From the NCBI RefSeq assembly GCF_021462265.1, contig NZ_JAJONF010000058.1:1-51996 (forward strand): DNA of 51,996 bases. The letters are read 5' to 3'. The position numbers and the translations under genes are program-made. Within the stretch, counting starts at the first letter, position 1. The number at the start of each line of letters is the position of its first letter. Below the pieces are notes generated by a model that saw only the letters and a list, made by a program, of their open reading frames with translations, had not been told where the DNA came from and searched no databases. Origin of the DNA: Streptomyces shenzhenensis. Its GTDB lineage: Bacteria > Actinomycetota > Actinomycetes > Streptomycetales > Streptomycetaceae. Below, piece by piece: positions 40,700-49,431 of this stretch.

Positions 40700-41984
40700 G
40701 GCGGACCAACGGTACGCGCGCCGACAGGGCGGTGCCGAGCCCCGGTTCGGACTCGACGGTCAGGGAACCGGCGATGCGTTCGGCGCGGGCGCGCATGCCG
40801 TCCAGGCCGAAGCCGCCGGCGCGGCTGCGGGCGGGCAGGGCGAGCGGGTCGAAGCCGACGCCGTCGTCGCGGATGTCCAGGATGACCTCGCCGCCCGGGA
40901 AGTCACCCAGGTAGGAGAGGGTGACGCCGACGCGGGAGGCGCGCGCGTGCCGGGCGGCGTTGGAGAGGGCCTCCTGGACGATGCGCAGGAGGGTGGCGGC
41001 TACCTCCCCGTGCGGCTGCTCGGCGGTGCCGGTGACGGTGAACTCGGCGCGTATGCCGGTGCGTTCACCCCATTCGGCGACCGTCTTCTGCAGGGCCTCG
41101 GGCAGGCCGTCGTGCTCCAGCGCGACGGGGGCCAGGTTGTGCACGGAACGGCGGGCCTCGCCCAGGCTCTGCCGGGCCAGGGCCAGGGCGCGGCCCACAT
41201 GGTCCTCGGCCTGCTCCGGGTCGGGGGTGTTGATGACGACCTGGAGCTGGGCGATGATCCCGGCCAGCCCCTGGGCGATGGTGTCGTGGATCTCGGCGGC
41301 AAGGCGCCGGCGTTCGTCGGCGACACCGGCCTCCCTCGCCTGGACGACGAGCTGGGCGTGCAGCGCGGCGTTCTCGTCGAGGGCCTGCTGCAGAGCGGTG
41401 TTGGTGCGCTCCAGTTCGGTGATGGTCGCGGTGCGCTCGCGCGACCGCCGTGTCTCCTGCTCGGTGAGATGGGCGACCACCATCTGGAGGCCGGAGTTGG
41501 CGACCACGAGCGGGACGAAGAGAATCCACTGGACCGTGCTGCGGAGCGGCAGTCCGCCGGCCTGCGCGCCGGCCACGGTGACCGCACTCGCGAACAGTCC
41601 GAGCCGCTGCCACCTGTTGCCCGGGATCGTCTCGTCGGCGTCCATGTAGCCGCTGGCGGCGTAGAACGCGAAGAACGGGGCGATCCAGGTGAGGGCGAAG
41701 GCGAGGGCCCAGCGGACGACGTAGTACGCCGTCCCGGTCCGGGACGGCGTACGGCCGCCACCGGGCCGGCGCAGCCTCAGGACGTGCCAGCACAGCTGGA
41801 GCGCGAGCGCGGCGCCGGTCAGGGACCAGGCGGCGTACCACTCGGCCGCCGGGGCGTGCGGGTCGGCGGAGGCGAAGGCGAGGACGACGCTGATGCCGAG
41901 CAGCCCGTACGGACCCCAGGTGTGCAGTTGGTCCCAGCGCCGGTCGATCTGGCCGTCCACCGTGGTCATGTCGTCAGTCTGCAC
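40692..41984 (-). CDS. Membrane sensor histidine kinase (HisKA_3 type)
   Basis: 430 residues from GTG 41984, preceded by AGGCGGG; an ATG at 41969 is possible but has no ribosome-binding site. The N-terminal part (about 20-180) has four or more hydrophobic segments with little outside the membrane. A coiled helix follows, then the phospho-acceptor H233 in AEIHDTIAQGL, typical of DesK/NarL-type kinases, and an HATPase with NAARHA, DDGVGFD and GGFGLDGM. The near lack of an outer domain suggests it senses membrane state or a membrane-bound compound, as do other kinases linked to drug exporters. Confidence 0.93.
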   Translation of the reverse strand: MQTDDMTTVDGQIDRRWDQLHTWGPYGLLGISVVLAFASADPHAPAAEWYAAWSLTGAALALQLCWHVLRLRRPGGGRTPSRTGTAYYVVRWALAFALTWIAPFFAFYAASGYMDADETIPGNRWQRLGLFASAVTVAGAQAGGLPLRSTVQWILFVPLVVANSGLQMVVAHLTEQETRRSRERTATITELERTNTALQQALDENAALHAQLVVQAREAGVADERRRLAAEIHDTIAQGLAGIIAQLQVVINTPDPEQAEDHVGRALALARQSLGEARRSVHNLAPVALEHDGLPEALQKTVAEWGERTGIRAEFTVTGTAEQPHGEVAATLLRIVQEALSNAARHARASRVGVTLSYLGDFPGGEVILDIRDDGVGFDPLALPARSRAGGFGLDGMRARAERIAGSLTVESEPGLGTALSARVPLVRHE

Positions 41985-41995
41985 GGCCTGCCCGC

Positions 41996-42730
41996 CTACT
42001 CCCAGCGGAACCAGCGGGCGGCCCCGGCCGTCAGCAGGATCGTCCAGGCCGCGAGGACGCCCAGCTGCTCCCAGCCGGGCCAGTGGCCGGCGGCGGCCTG
42101 GTCCAGGGCGCGGGCCGCCGCCCCGAACGGGGTCGACTGCACCACCCGGGCCATGGCGTGCGGCATCTCCCGCACCGGGATCCACACGCCCGCGCAGAAC
42201 ATCATCGGGAAGAAGACCGCGGAGCCGATCGCGCCCGCGATCTTCGTGGTGCGGGACAGCGCCGAGACGACGGAGCCGAGGGCGAGGGCCGCCGCGGCCG
42301 CGAGCAGCAGCGCCAGCAGGTAGCCGCCTGGCTGCCGCGGCAGCGGTACGCCGAAGGCCAGCCGGCCCACGAGCAGCGCCAGCAGCGCGGAGCCCAGCGC
42401 GACCGTGCCCTGCACCACCATCTGCGCGGACAGCAGCGCGGAGGGCCGTACGGGGGTGAGCCGCATCCGGCGCAGGACGCCCCGTTCCCGGTGGCCGGTG
42501 AGCGCCTGCGGCAGCGTCTGCACACCGGCCATGATCAGGGCGATCAGCACGGCGACGGGGACGTAGGCGTCGACCGGGCGCAGCCCGCCCAGGGACGTGT
42601 CGGCCTCCCGGAACGAGGGGATCGAGCCGAGGATCACGAGCAGCAGCGTCGGGAACAGGAAGACCCAGAAGACGGCGCCCGGTTCACGGCAGAACAGCCG
42701 GAACTCGGTGCGCAGCACGGCGGTGTTCAT
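41996..42730 (-). CDS. ABC-2 type exporter permease
   Basis: 244 residues with six predicted membrane segments. The ABC-2 permease pattern includes an N-terminal RTEFRLFCREPGAVFW amphipathic start and the FFPMMFCAGVWIPVREMP region before the last helices. It overlaps the ATPase gene by 4 bases (ATGA), so the two make one transporter. By family and by its link to a two-component system, it probably exports a drug or lipid-like compound. The substrate is unknown. Confidence 0.93.
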   Translation of the reverse strand: MNTAVLRTEFRLFCREPGAVFWVFLFPTLLLVILGSIPSFREADTSLGGLRPVDAYVPVAVLIALIMAGVQTLPQALTGHRERGVLRRMRLTPVRPSALLSAQMVVQGTVALGSALLALLVGRLAFGVPLPRQPGGYLLALLLAAAAALALGSVVSALSRTTKIAGAIGSAVFFPMMFCAGVWIPVREMPHAMARVVQSTPFGAAARALDQAAAGHWPGWEQLGVLAAWTILLTAGAARWFRWE

Positions 42731-43635
42731 GCCGCTTCCTCCTTCGTCAGGTCCAGGAACGCGTCGTCGAGGGTCGCGTCCACGACCCGGAGCTGGTGGG
42801 CGGTGATGCGGTGCCGGGCGAGGAGGGTGATGACGGCGTTGACGGTCTCGTCGGTGCCGGAGAGCGTGATCCGGCCGTCCTTGCGCTCGACGGAGGCGAG
42901 GTCCGGGAGGGCGGTGAGGTCGTGGTCGGCCACGGGGGCGGACGGGGTGAAGCTGATGACGGTGGCACCGGCGCTCCGGCGGATCAGCCCGGCCGGGGTG
43001 TCCAGGGCGGCCACCCGCCCCTTGTCGATCACCGCGATCCGGTCGCAGAGCCGCTGCGCCTCCTCCATGAAGTGGGTGACGAGGAGGACGGTGACCCCGC
43101 GGTCCCGGACGTCCTCGATCAGCTCCCAGGTGTCCCGCCGGGCCCGCGGATCCAGCCCGGTGGTCAGCTCGTCGAGGACGACGACCCGCGGGTTCCCGAT
43201 CAACGCCAGCGCGATGAACAGGCGTTGCCGCTGGCCGCCGGAGAGCTTGCCGAACCGGGTGGCGAGCTTGCCGGCGAGCCCGAGGCGCTCGGCGAGCGGC
43301 GCCCGGTCGAGCGGGTCCGGGTAGAAGGAGGCGTACAGCTCAAGGGCCTCGCGGACGGTGAGCTTGGGCGGCAGCTCGCTCTGCTGGAGCTGGGCGCCGA
43401 GGACACGGGAGACCTTCTCGTGGTCGGCGACCGGATCGAGCCCGGTCACCCGGACCCTTCCCCCGTCGGGCGCCCGCAGTCCCTCCACGCACTCCACGGT
43501 GGTGGTCTTGCCCGCCCCGTTCGGCCCGAGGATCCCGAAGATCTCGCCCTCCTCGACGGCGAGACTCACCCCGTCCACGACGGCCCGGCCGCCGTAGGAC
43601 TTGCGCAGGTCTGTGACTTCGATGACGGTTGGCAT
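42727..43635 (-). CDS. ABC-2 exporter ATPase subunit (DrrA-like)
   Basis: 302 residues. Walker A is GPNGAGKTT, the signature is LSGGQRQRL, and Walker B is VVVLDELTTGLDP, with H-loop VTHFMEEA. The C-terminal 80 residues form the extra domain common in drug-resistance ATPases of the DrrA/CcmA group. It begins a probable operon: ATPase, permease, sensor kinase, response regulator. The 191-bp gap upstream is shared with the divergent ABC exporter gene and shows only a 10-bp palindrome (GCCGATCGGC, 43698-43707). Confidence 0.94.
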   Translation of the reverse strand: MPTVIEVTDLRKSYGGRAVVDGVSLAVEEGEIFGILGPNGAGKTTTVECVEGLRAPDGGRVRVTGLDPVADHEKVSRVLGAQLQQSELPPKLTVREALELYASFYPDPLDRAPLAERLGLAGKLATRFGKLSGGQRQRLFIALALIGNPRVVVLDELTTGLDPRARRDTWELIEDVRDRGVTVLLVTHFMEEAQRLCDRIAVIDKGRVAALDTPAGLIRRSAGATVISFTPSAPVADHDLTALPDLASVERKDGRITLSGTDETVNAVITLLARHRITAHQLRVVDATLDDAFLDLTKEEAA

Positions 43636-43826
43636 GCTCCGAGGGTCCCGTCCGGGCCGCGCCCGCCGCATCGCCCGCCCCGCTCGAACCGGCGTCAGCC
43701 GATCGGCCGATGCGCCGGATCCGTGGGTACGACGGCTCGAACGGGCTGGTCGTAGGTCCAGCGGCGGATTCCGGTCCGGCCAAAACTCGGTAGGCGTTGT
43801 CAGTGCCGATCCGTAGGCTCGCCCTG

Positions 43827-45758
43827 ATGCCTGCGAAACGTGCAACTGCCAAGGAACGCTCAGCCGTCCGTGTCCTGCTGCGCCTGTGGCCGTACGTGAG
43901 GCCGGTGCGGATGCGGCTGTCCGTCGCCGCGTTCGTGGCGATCGTCGCCTCCTGCACGGGGCTGGTGATCCCCCTGGTCCTGAAGTGGATGGTGGACGGC
44001 CCGGTGGCCGACCGCGATCCGGCCGGGGTGTGGCTCGGCGCGCTGTACCTGCTGCTGCTCGGCATCGCGGAGGCACTGCTCTTCGGCCTGCGCCGCTGGC
44101 TGGTCGCCCGGCCCCTCTCCCGTGTCGAGGCGGAGATGCGGGCGGACCTCTACGGTCATCTCCAGCGCCTGCCGGTCGCCTTCCACGACCGCTGGGCCTC
44201 CGGCCAGCTGCTCTCCCGGGCCACCACCGACCTGATGCTGCTGCGCATGTTCCTCGCCTTCCCGCTGACCTTCCTCCTGGTCAACGGGGTGACGATCCTC
44301 GTCGGCGTACTCATCATGCTGGCGCAGGACTGGACGCTGGGCCTGGTCATCCTCGGCCCCACGATCCCCGTGATCTTGATGTGCGCGATCTTCGAGAAGC
44401 GGTACGCGGGCGTGGCCCGGCTCGCCCAGGACCAGGTCGGCGACCTCACCACGGTGGTCGAGGAGAGCGTGCTCGGCATCCGCATCATCAAGGGCTTCGG
44501 CCGCCACCGCAGCCAGGCGCACGCGTTCCGCGAACTGGTGCGGACCCTGCGGGGCACGGAGCTGCGCAAGGCGCGGATGCTGGCGACGATCTGGGGCGTC
44601 ATCGTGACCCTGCCGGAGGTGGCGATCGGGGCGGCGCTGCTGTGGGGATGTGTCCAGGTCGCGGAGCACGAGCTGAGCGCGGGGACGCTGGTGGCGTTCC
44701 TGTCGACGGCACTGGCGCTGAGATGGCCGGTGGAGTCGATCGGCTTCCTCCTGGCGATGAGCCAGGAGGCGGCAACGGCGACGGAGCGGTACTTCGAGGT
44801 GCGGGACGCGTGGCAGGAGGGCGCCGATGCGTCGTCGACTGCGGGTGCGCCGTCGACTGCGGGTGCGCCGGGGCTGGCCGCGCAGTTCCCCGCGCCCCTT
44901 CGGGGCGCTCCTCGACACGCGGCTGAACAGCGCCCCGTAAGGGGCGCGGGGAACGGCGCGACCAGCCCCCACCGGACCGCACCCGACAACGGCCCCCTCT
45001 CCTCCGCCCCCGAACCCGACGGCATCCGCTTCGAGAACGTGCGGTTCCGCTACCCGGACGCGGCCCCCGACTCGCCCCCGACCCTCGACCGGGTCGACCT
45101 CCACATCCGCCCCGGTGAGTCCATGGCCCTCGTCGGCGCCACCGGCAGTGGCAAGACCACGCTCACCGCGCTCATCCCCCGCCTGCACGAGGTCACCTCC
45201 GGGCGGATCACCCTCGACGGCCGGGACATCACGGCCATGCCCCGTGCGGAACTGCGCTCCCTCGTCGCCGTGGCCTTCGAGGAACCCACCCTCTTCTCCG
45301 CCTCCGTCGGCGAGAACGTGCTCATGGGGGCCGACGACGGCGCCGGGGCACCCGAGTTGGCACGGGCCCTCGCCGTCGCGCAGGCCGATTTCGCGCACGC
45401 CCTCCCCCAGGGCACCGGCACCCAGGTCGGCGAGCAGGGCCTCAGCCTCTCCGGCGGCCAGCGCCAGCGCCTCGCGCTCGCGCGGGCTGTCGTCGGCCGG
45501 CCCCGCTTCCTCGTGCTGGACGACCCGCTCTCCGCCCTGGACGTGCACACCGAGGCCGCCGTGGAGGCCGCCCTCCGCGACGTACTCGCCGACACCACGG
45601 CGCTGATCGTCGCCCACCGCCCCTCCACCGTCCTGCTCGCCGACCGCGTCGCCCTGCTCTCCGGCGGCCGGGTCACCGCCGTCGGCACCCACCACGAACT
45701 GCTGCGCACCAACGCCGAGTACGCCCACCTGATGTCCGGGGAGGATCACCGCCGATGA
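43827..45758 (+). CDS. ABC half-exporter 1 (membrane + NBD fusion)
   Basis: About 643 residues from ATG 43827; the ribosome-binding site is weak. Six membrane helices (to about 320) are followed by an NBD with Walker A GATGSGKTT (about 436-444), signature LSLSGGQRQR and Walker B VLDDPLSALD, where the catalytic Glu is Asp. Between the domains (about 332-398) lies an unusual Ala/Pro/Gly-rich insert made of repeat sequence. It overlaps the next gene by 4 bases. With that gene product it should form a heterodimer whose ATP site built on this NBD is degenerate. The substrate is unknown. Confidence 0.93.
   Translation: MPAKRATAKERSAVRVLLRLWPYVRPVRMRLSVAAFVAIVASCTGLVIPLVLKWMVDGPVADRDPAGVWLGALYLLLLGIAEALLFGLRRWLVARPLSRVEAEMRADLYGHLQRLPVAFHDRWASGQLLSRATTDLMLLRMFLAFPLTFLLVNGVTILVGVLIMLAQDWTLGLVILGPTIPVILMCAIFEKRYAGVARLAQDQVGDLTTVVEESVLGIRIIKGFGRHRSQAHAFRELVRTLRGTELRKARMLATIWGVIVTLPEVAIGAALLWGCVQVAEHELSAGTLVAFLSTALALRWPVESIGFLLAMSQEAATATERYFEVRDAWQEGADASSTAGAPSTAGAPGLAAQFPAPLRGAPRHAAEQRPVRGAGNGATSPHRTAPDNGPLSSAPEPDGIRFENVRFRYPDAAPDSPPTLDRVDLHIRPGESMALVGATGSGKTTLTALIPRLHEVTSGRITLDGRDITAMPRAELRSLVAVAFEEPTLFSASVGENVLMGADDGAGAPELARALAVAQADFAHALPQGTGTQVGEQGLSLSGGQRQRLALARAVVGRPRFLVLDDPLSALDVHTEAAVEAALRDVLADTTALIVAHRPSTVLLADRVALLSGGRVTAVGTHHELLRTNAEYAHLMSGEDHRR
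44834..44973. repeat. Repeat cluster inside ABC half-exporter 1
   Basis: An 18-bp unit (codes for STAGAP) is directly repeated at 44834-44851 and 44852-44869. It is followed by two inverted copies of a Streptomyces-type dispersed repeat with core GGGGCGCGGGGAAC: one in minus orientation (44873-44909) and one in plus (44930-44973). All of it is read in frame as the linker between the membrane and ATPase domains. Confidence 0.75.
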
Positions 45759-47623
45759 CCGCCGCCACCTCCCTGCCCGCCCCCGACGAGGACGACGAAC
45801 GCCCGCATCCGCAGACGGCGGGCACCGCCGGCGGCGACCCCTTCGACCGGGACGTCCTGCCCACCCCGCCCGGCGCCACGGCCACCCTGCTGCGCTCGCT
45901 CCTCGCCCCCATGAAGGCGCGGGTCGCCGGCACCACGCTCCTGCTGCTGCTCCAGCAGGCGGCGGTGCAGGCGGGCCCGCTGCTGGTGGCGTACGCCATC
46001 GACACGGCCGTACCGGCGTTCCGCCGCCACGACCACGGCCCGCTGTTCGCGGTGGCGGCCGGTTACGGCCTGAGCGCGCTGCTCGCCGGCGGCCTCCAGT
46101 ACGCGTTCGTCCGGGCGTCCGCGCGCGTCAACCAGGATGTGCTGCTCGACCTGCGCGGCCGCATCTTCCGGCACGCGCAGGCCCTGAGCATCGACTTCCA
46201 CGAGCGCTACACGTCCGGCCGCCTCATCTCCCGCTCCACCACGGACGTCGAGTCGCTGCGCGAGCTCCTGGCCGAGGGCCTCCAGGAGCTGGTCATGGTC
46301 ATCCTGTCCTTCCTCTACATCTCGGCGATGCTGCTCTGGCTGGACCCGGGTCTCGGCGCGGTCGCGGTGGCCAGTTTCGTACCGCTGTACCTGCTGGTCC
46401 GGCTGTACCAGCGGCGCGCGGTACGGGTGTACAAGGCGCGGTCCACGGCGATCGCGGCGGTGATCGTGAAGTTCGTGGAGACGATGAACGGCATCCGCCC
46501 GGTGCGCGCGTTCCGCCGGGAGGCCGCCAACGACGCCGAGTTCGCCGTACTGAACCGCCGCCACGAGCGCACGAACGGCGACGCTCTCCTCGAAATGGCG
46601 CGGTACGTGGTCGGCTCCCGGCTGGTGGCCAACACCTCGGTCGCGGTGATCGTGCTGTGGGGTGCCTACCGGGTGGCGTCCGGCTCCCTGGAACTGGGCG
46701 TCCTGGCCGCTGCCGTCCTCTACCTGCGACGGCTGTACGACCCGATCGACCGCCTGGGCATGTTCCTCAACTCCTACCAGTCGGCCGCCGCCTCCCTGGA
46801 GAAGATCGCGGGTCTGCTGGCCCAGACCCCGTCCGTCCCGGAGCCCTCGGTGCCGAGGGAACTGCCCCCGCCGGCGACCGGACTCCCCGGCCGCGAGGTC
46901 GTCTTCGACGGGGTCAGCTTCGCCTACCGCACCGGCGGCGAGGTGCTCCCCCGCTTCGACCTCACCCTCCCGGCCGGGCAGACGGTCGCGGTCGTCGGCT
47001 CCACCGGCGCCGGCAAGTCGACGCTGGCCAAACTGCTCGCCCGCTTCTACGACCCCTCCACCGGCCGGGTCCTCCTCGACGGCGTCGACCTGCGCGAACT
47101 GACCGTGCCCGAACTGCGGCGCGGGGTCGTGATGGTCACCCAGGAGGCGTTCCTGTTCTCCGGCACGGTCGCCGAGAACATCGCCATCGGCCGCCCGGAG
47201 GCCACCCGGGAGGAGATCGAGCGGGCGGCGAAGGCGATCGGCGCCCACGAGTTCATCACCGCGCTGCCCGACGGGTACGACACGGACGTCCGCAAGCGCG
47301 GCGGGCGCATTTCGGCGGGGCAGCGCCAACTGGTCGCCTTCGCACGCGCCTTGCTGGCCGACCCCGCGGTGCTGATCCTCGACGAGGCGACCAGTTCGCT
47401 GGACGTCCCCGGCGAACGGGCCGTGCAGCGCGCGATGGCGACCGTGCTCAAGGGCCGTACGGCGGTGGTGATCGCGCACCGGCTGTCCACCGTGGAGATC
47501 GCCGACCGGGTGCTGGTGATGGAACACGGCCGCGTCGTCGAGGACGGCCGGCCGGCCGAACTCATCGCCGGCACGGGCCGGTTCGCCGATCTGCACCGGG
47601 CGTGGCGGGACAGTCTGGCGTAG
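45755..47623 (+). CDS. ABC half-exporter 2 (membrane + NBD fusion)
   Basis: 622 residues. A charged N-terminal tail of about 45 residues precedes six membrane helices and an NBD with Walker A GSTGAGKST (about 415-423), Walker B LILDEATSSLD with catalytic Glu, and H-loop IAHRLST. The signature reads ISAGQ (about 519) instead of LSGGQ. This is the pattern of the partner subunit in asymmetric heterodimers: its own Walker motifs with the LSGGQ of half-exporter 1 make the working ATP site. The start overlaps the previous gene by ATGA. Confidence 0.94.
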   Translation: MTAATSLPAPDEDDERPHPQTAGTAGGDPFDRDVLPTPPGATATLLRSLLAPMKARVAGTTLLLLLQQAAVQAGPLLVAYAIDTAVPAFRRHDHGPLFAVAAGYGLSALLAGGLQYAFVRASARVNQDVLLDLRGRIFRHAQALSIDFHERYTSGRLISRSTTDVESLRELLAEGLQELVMVILSFLYISAMLLWLDPGLGAVAVASFVPLYLLVRLYQRRAVRVYKARSTAIAAVIVKFVETMNGIRPVRAFRREAANDAEFAVLNRRHERTNGDALLEMARYVVGSRLVANTSVAVIVLWGAYRVASGSLELGVLAAAVLYLRRLYDPIDRLGMFLNSYQSAAASLEKIAGLLAQTPSVPEPSVPRELPPPATGLPGREVVFDGVSFAYRTGGEVLPRFDLTLPAGQTVAVVGSTGAGKSTLAKLLARFYDPSTGRVLLDGVDLRELTVPELRRGVVMVTQEAFLFSGTVAENIAIGRPEATREEIERAAKAIGAHEFITALPDGYDTDVRKRGGRISAGQRQLVAFARALLADPAVLILDEATSSLDVPGERAVQRAMATVLKGRTAVVIAHRLSTVEIADRVLVMEHGRVVEDGRPAELIAGTGRFADLHRAWRDSLA

Positions 47624-47646
47624 CCGTGAGGACGGGGGTTGGCAGG

Positions 47647-49431
47647 GTGATCGACGCGTACGAGGATCCGGGCACGCCGGACACACGCGGCGGCTGGGCC
47701 TATCTGTGGTGGCTGGTGGCCCGCCAGCCGGGCCGCTCGCTGGCCGGGGCGCTGCTCGGCAGCGTCTGGCTGACGCTGATGGCCGGGACGCCGTACATGA
47801 TGGCCCGGGCCGTCGACGACGGCCTGGTGCCGGGCCGTATGGGGGTGCTGGCCGGCTGGTCGGCGGCGATCTTCCTGCTCGGGGCGGTCAACGCGTGGAT
47901 CAGCATCATGCGCCACCGCACGATGACCCGGGTGCGGATGGACGCCTATTTCCGCACCGTCAAGGTGGTCGTCGGGCACGCGGTACGGCTCGGCGCCGAG
48001 CTGCCGCGCCGGGCCGGTGCCGGGGAGATCGTCACGATCGGCGTCTCCGACGTGCACACCATCTCCCAGGCGCTGACCGTCGTCGGCCCCGGGGTGGGCG
48101 CGATCGTCGTGTACGCGGTGGTGGCCGGTCTCCTGATGCCGATCTCGCCCCTGCTGACCGGCGTGGTGCTGCTCGGGGTGCCGGTGGTGGCCCTGATCGC
48201 GGGCCCGCTGGCCCGGCGGCTGCAGGGCAGGGAGGCCGAGTACCGGGAACGCCAGAGCGTCCTCACGGCCCGCATCGGCGACCTTGCGGGCGGTCTGCGC
48301 GTCCTCAACGGCCTCGGCGGCAAGGACCTGTTCGCGGACGCCTTCCGCCGCGACTCCCAGCACCTGCGTGCCCAGGGCTACCGGGTGGGCGCGGTCGCCA
48401 GCTGGGTCCAGGCCCTCGGTATGGGCCTGCCGACGGTCTTCCTCGCCGTGGTCACCTGGATCGCGGCCCGCATGGCGGCCCGCGGCGACATCACGGTGGG
48501 TCAGCTGGTCTCGGTCTACGGCTATGTCGCCGTCCTGGTGGGCCCGGTCGCGTTCTTCCTCGACATGGGCTACCAGCTGAGCCGGGGCGTGGTGGCCGCC
48601 CGCAGGGTCGTACGTCTCCTGCGCCACGAGCCCCCACCGGACGAGGGCACCCGGCGGGCCCCGGCCGAACCGGCCGTCCTGCACGACCCGGAGTCGGGCG
48701 TACGGGTCCGCCCGGGCCGCCTGACGGCCCTGGTGGGCGCCAGCTCCACGGAGACGGGGGAGGTGGTGGACCGCCTGGGCCGCTACACCCCCTCCCACGT
48801 GACGTGGGGAGAGGTACGCCTGGACGCCGTCCCGCTGCCGGAGGTACGCACCCGCATCCTGGTGGCCGACAACGACGCCCACTTCTTCGCGGACACGCTG
48901 CGCAACGCAATGGGCGCCTACGACGCGCCCCGAAGGGGCGCGGGGAACTGCGCGACCAGCCCCCACTCACCCGCACCCGCCGACGCCCCTCAAGCCGCAC
49001 CCCCGTCCGCCCCCCTCACCCGCGCCCTCCACGCCGCCGCGGCCGACGACATCGTCCAGGCCCTCCCCCACGGCCTCGACTCCGAACTCACCGCCCAGGC
49101 CCGCAACCTCTCCGGCGGCCAGCGTCAACGCATCCGCCTCGCCCGCGCCCTCCTCGCCGACCCCGAGGTCCTCCTCGCCGTGGAACCCACCTCCGCCCTC
49201 GACGCCCACACGGAGGCCCTCGTGGCGGAGCGCCTCCGCACCGCCCGCGACGGCCGTACCACTTTCCTCACCACCACCTCCCCCCTGATGCTGGCCCACG
49301 CCGACGAAGTGATCTTCCTGGTCGACGGCAAGGTCGCCGCGACCGGCACTCACGAGCGACTGCTCGACCACGCACCCGGATACCGGGCCCTGGTGGCCCG
49401 GGACACGCAGGACGAGGAGGTCGTACGGTGA
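47647..49431 (+). CDS. ABC half-exporter 3 with degenerate NBD
   Basis: About 594 residues. GTG 47647 has G-rich sequence upstream; GTG 47626 is an alternative. Six membrane helices are followed by an NBD in which Walker A has decayed to GASSTETGE without Lys, Walker B reads LLAVEPTSALD without the usual Asp, and the H-loop His is missing, while LSGGQRQR is perfect (about 488-492). An Ala/Pro-rich insert (about 423-458) comes from a dispersed repeat. It overlaps half-exporter 4 by 4 bases. It cannot bind ATP normally by itself, but can supply the signature to its partner. Confidence 0.9.
   Translation: MIDAYEDPGTPDTRGGWAYLWWLVARQPGRSLAGALLGSVWLTLMAGTPYMMARAVDDGLVPGRMGVLAGWSAAIFLLGAVNAWISIMRHRTMTRVRMDAYFRTVKVVVGHAVRLGAELPRRAGAGEIVTIGVSDVHTISQALTVVGPGVGAIVVYAVVAGLLMPISPLLTGVVLLGVPVVALIAGPLARRLQGREAEYRERQSVLTARIGDLAGGLRVLNGLGGKDLFADAFRRDSQHLRAQGYRVGAVASWVQALGMGLPTVFLAVVTWIAARMAARGDITVGQLVSVYGYVAVLVGPVAFFLDMGYQLSRGVVAARRVVRLLRHEPPPDEGTRRAPAEPAVLHDPESGVRVRPGRLTALVGASSTETGEVVDRLGRYTPSHVTWGEVRLDAVPLPEVRTRILVADNDAHFFADTLRNAMGAYDAPRRGAGNCATSPHSPAPADAPQAAPPSAPLTRALHAAAADDIVQALPHGLDSELTAQARNLSGGQRQRIRLARALLADPEVLLAVEPTSALDAHTEALVAERLRTARDGRTTFLTTTSPLMLAHADEVIFLVDGKVAATGTHERLLDHAPGYRALVARDTQDEEVVR
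48925..48966 (+). repeat. Dispersed GC-rich repeat copy inside ABC half-exporter 3
   Basis: This copy shares the core GGGGCGCGGGGAACTGCGCG and the following ACCAGCCCCCAC with the two copies at 44873-44973. It starts with a short hairpin (GCGCCCC-GAA-GGGGCGC). It is translated in frame as DAPRRGAGNCATSPH within the NBD. Confidence 0.75.

Noticed and set aside
43698..43707. 10-bp palindrome GCCGATCGGC as an operator
   Set aside because: Too short and too GC-rich to stand out in this DNA without further support.
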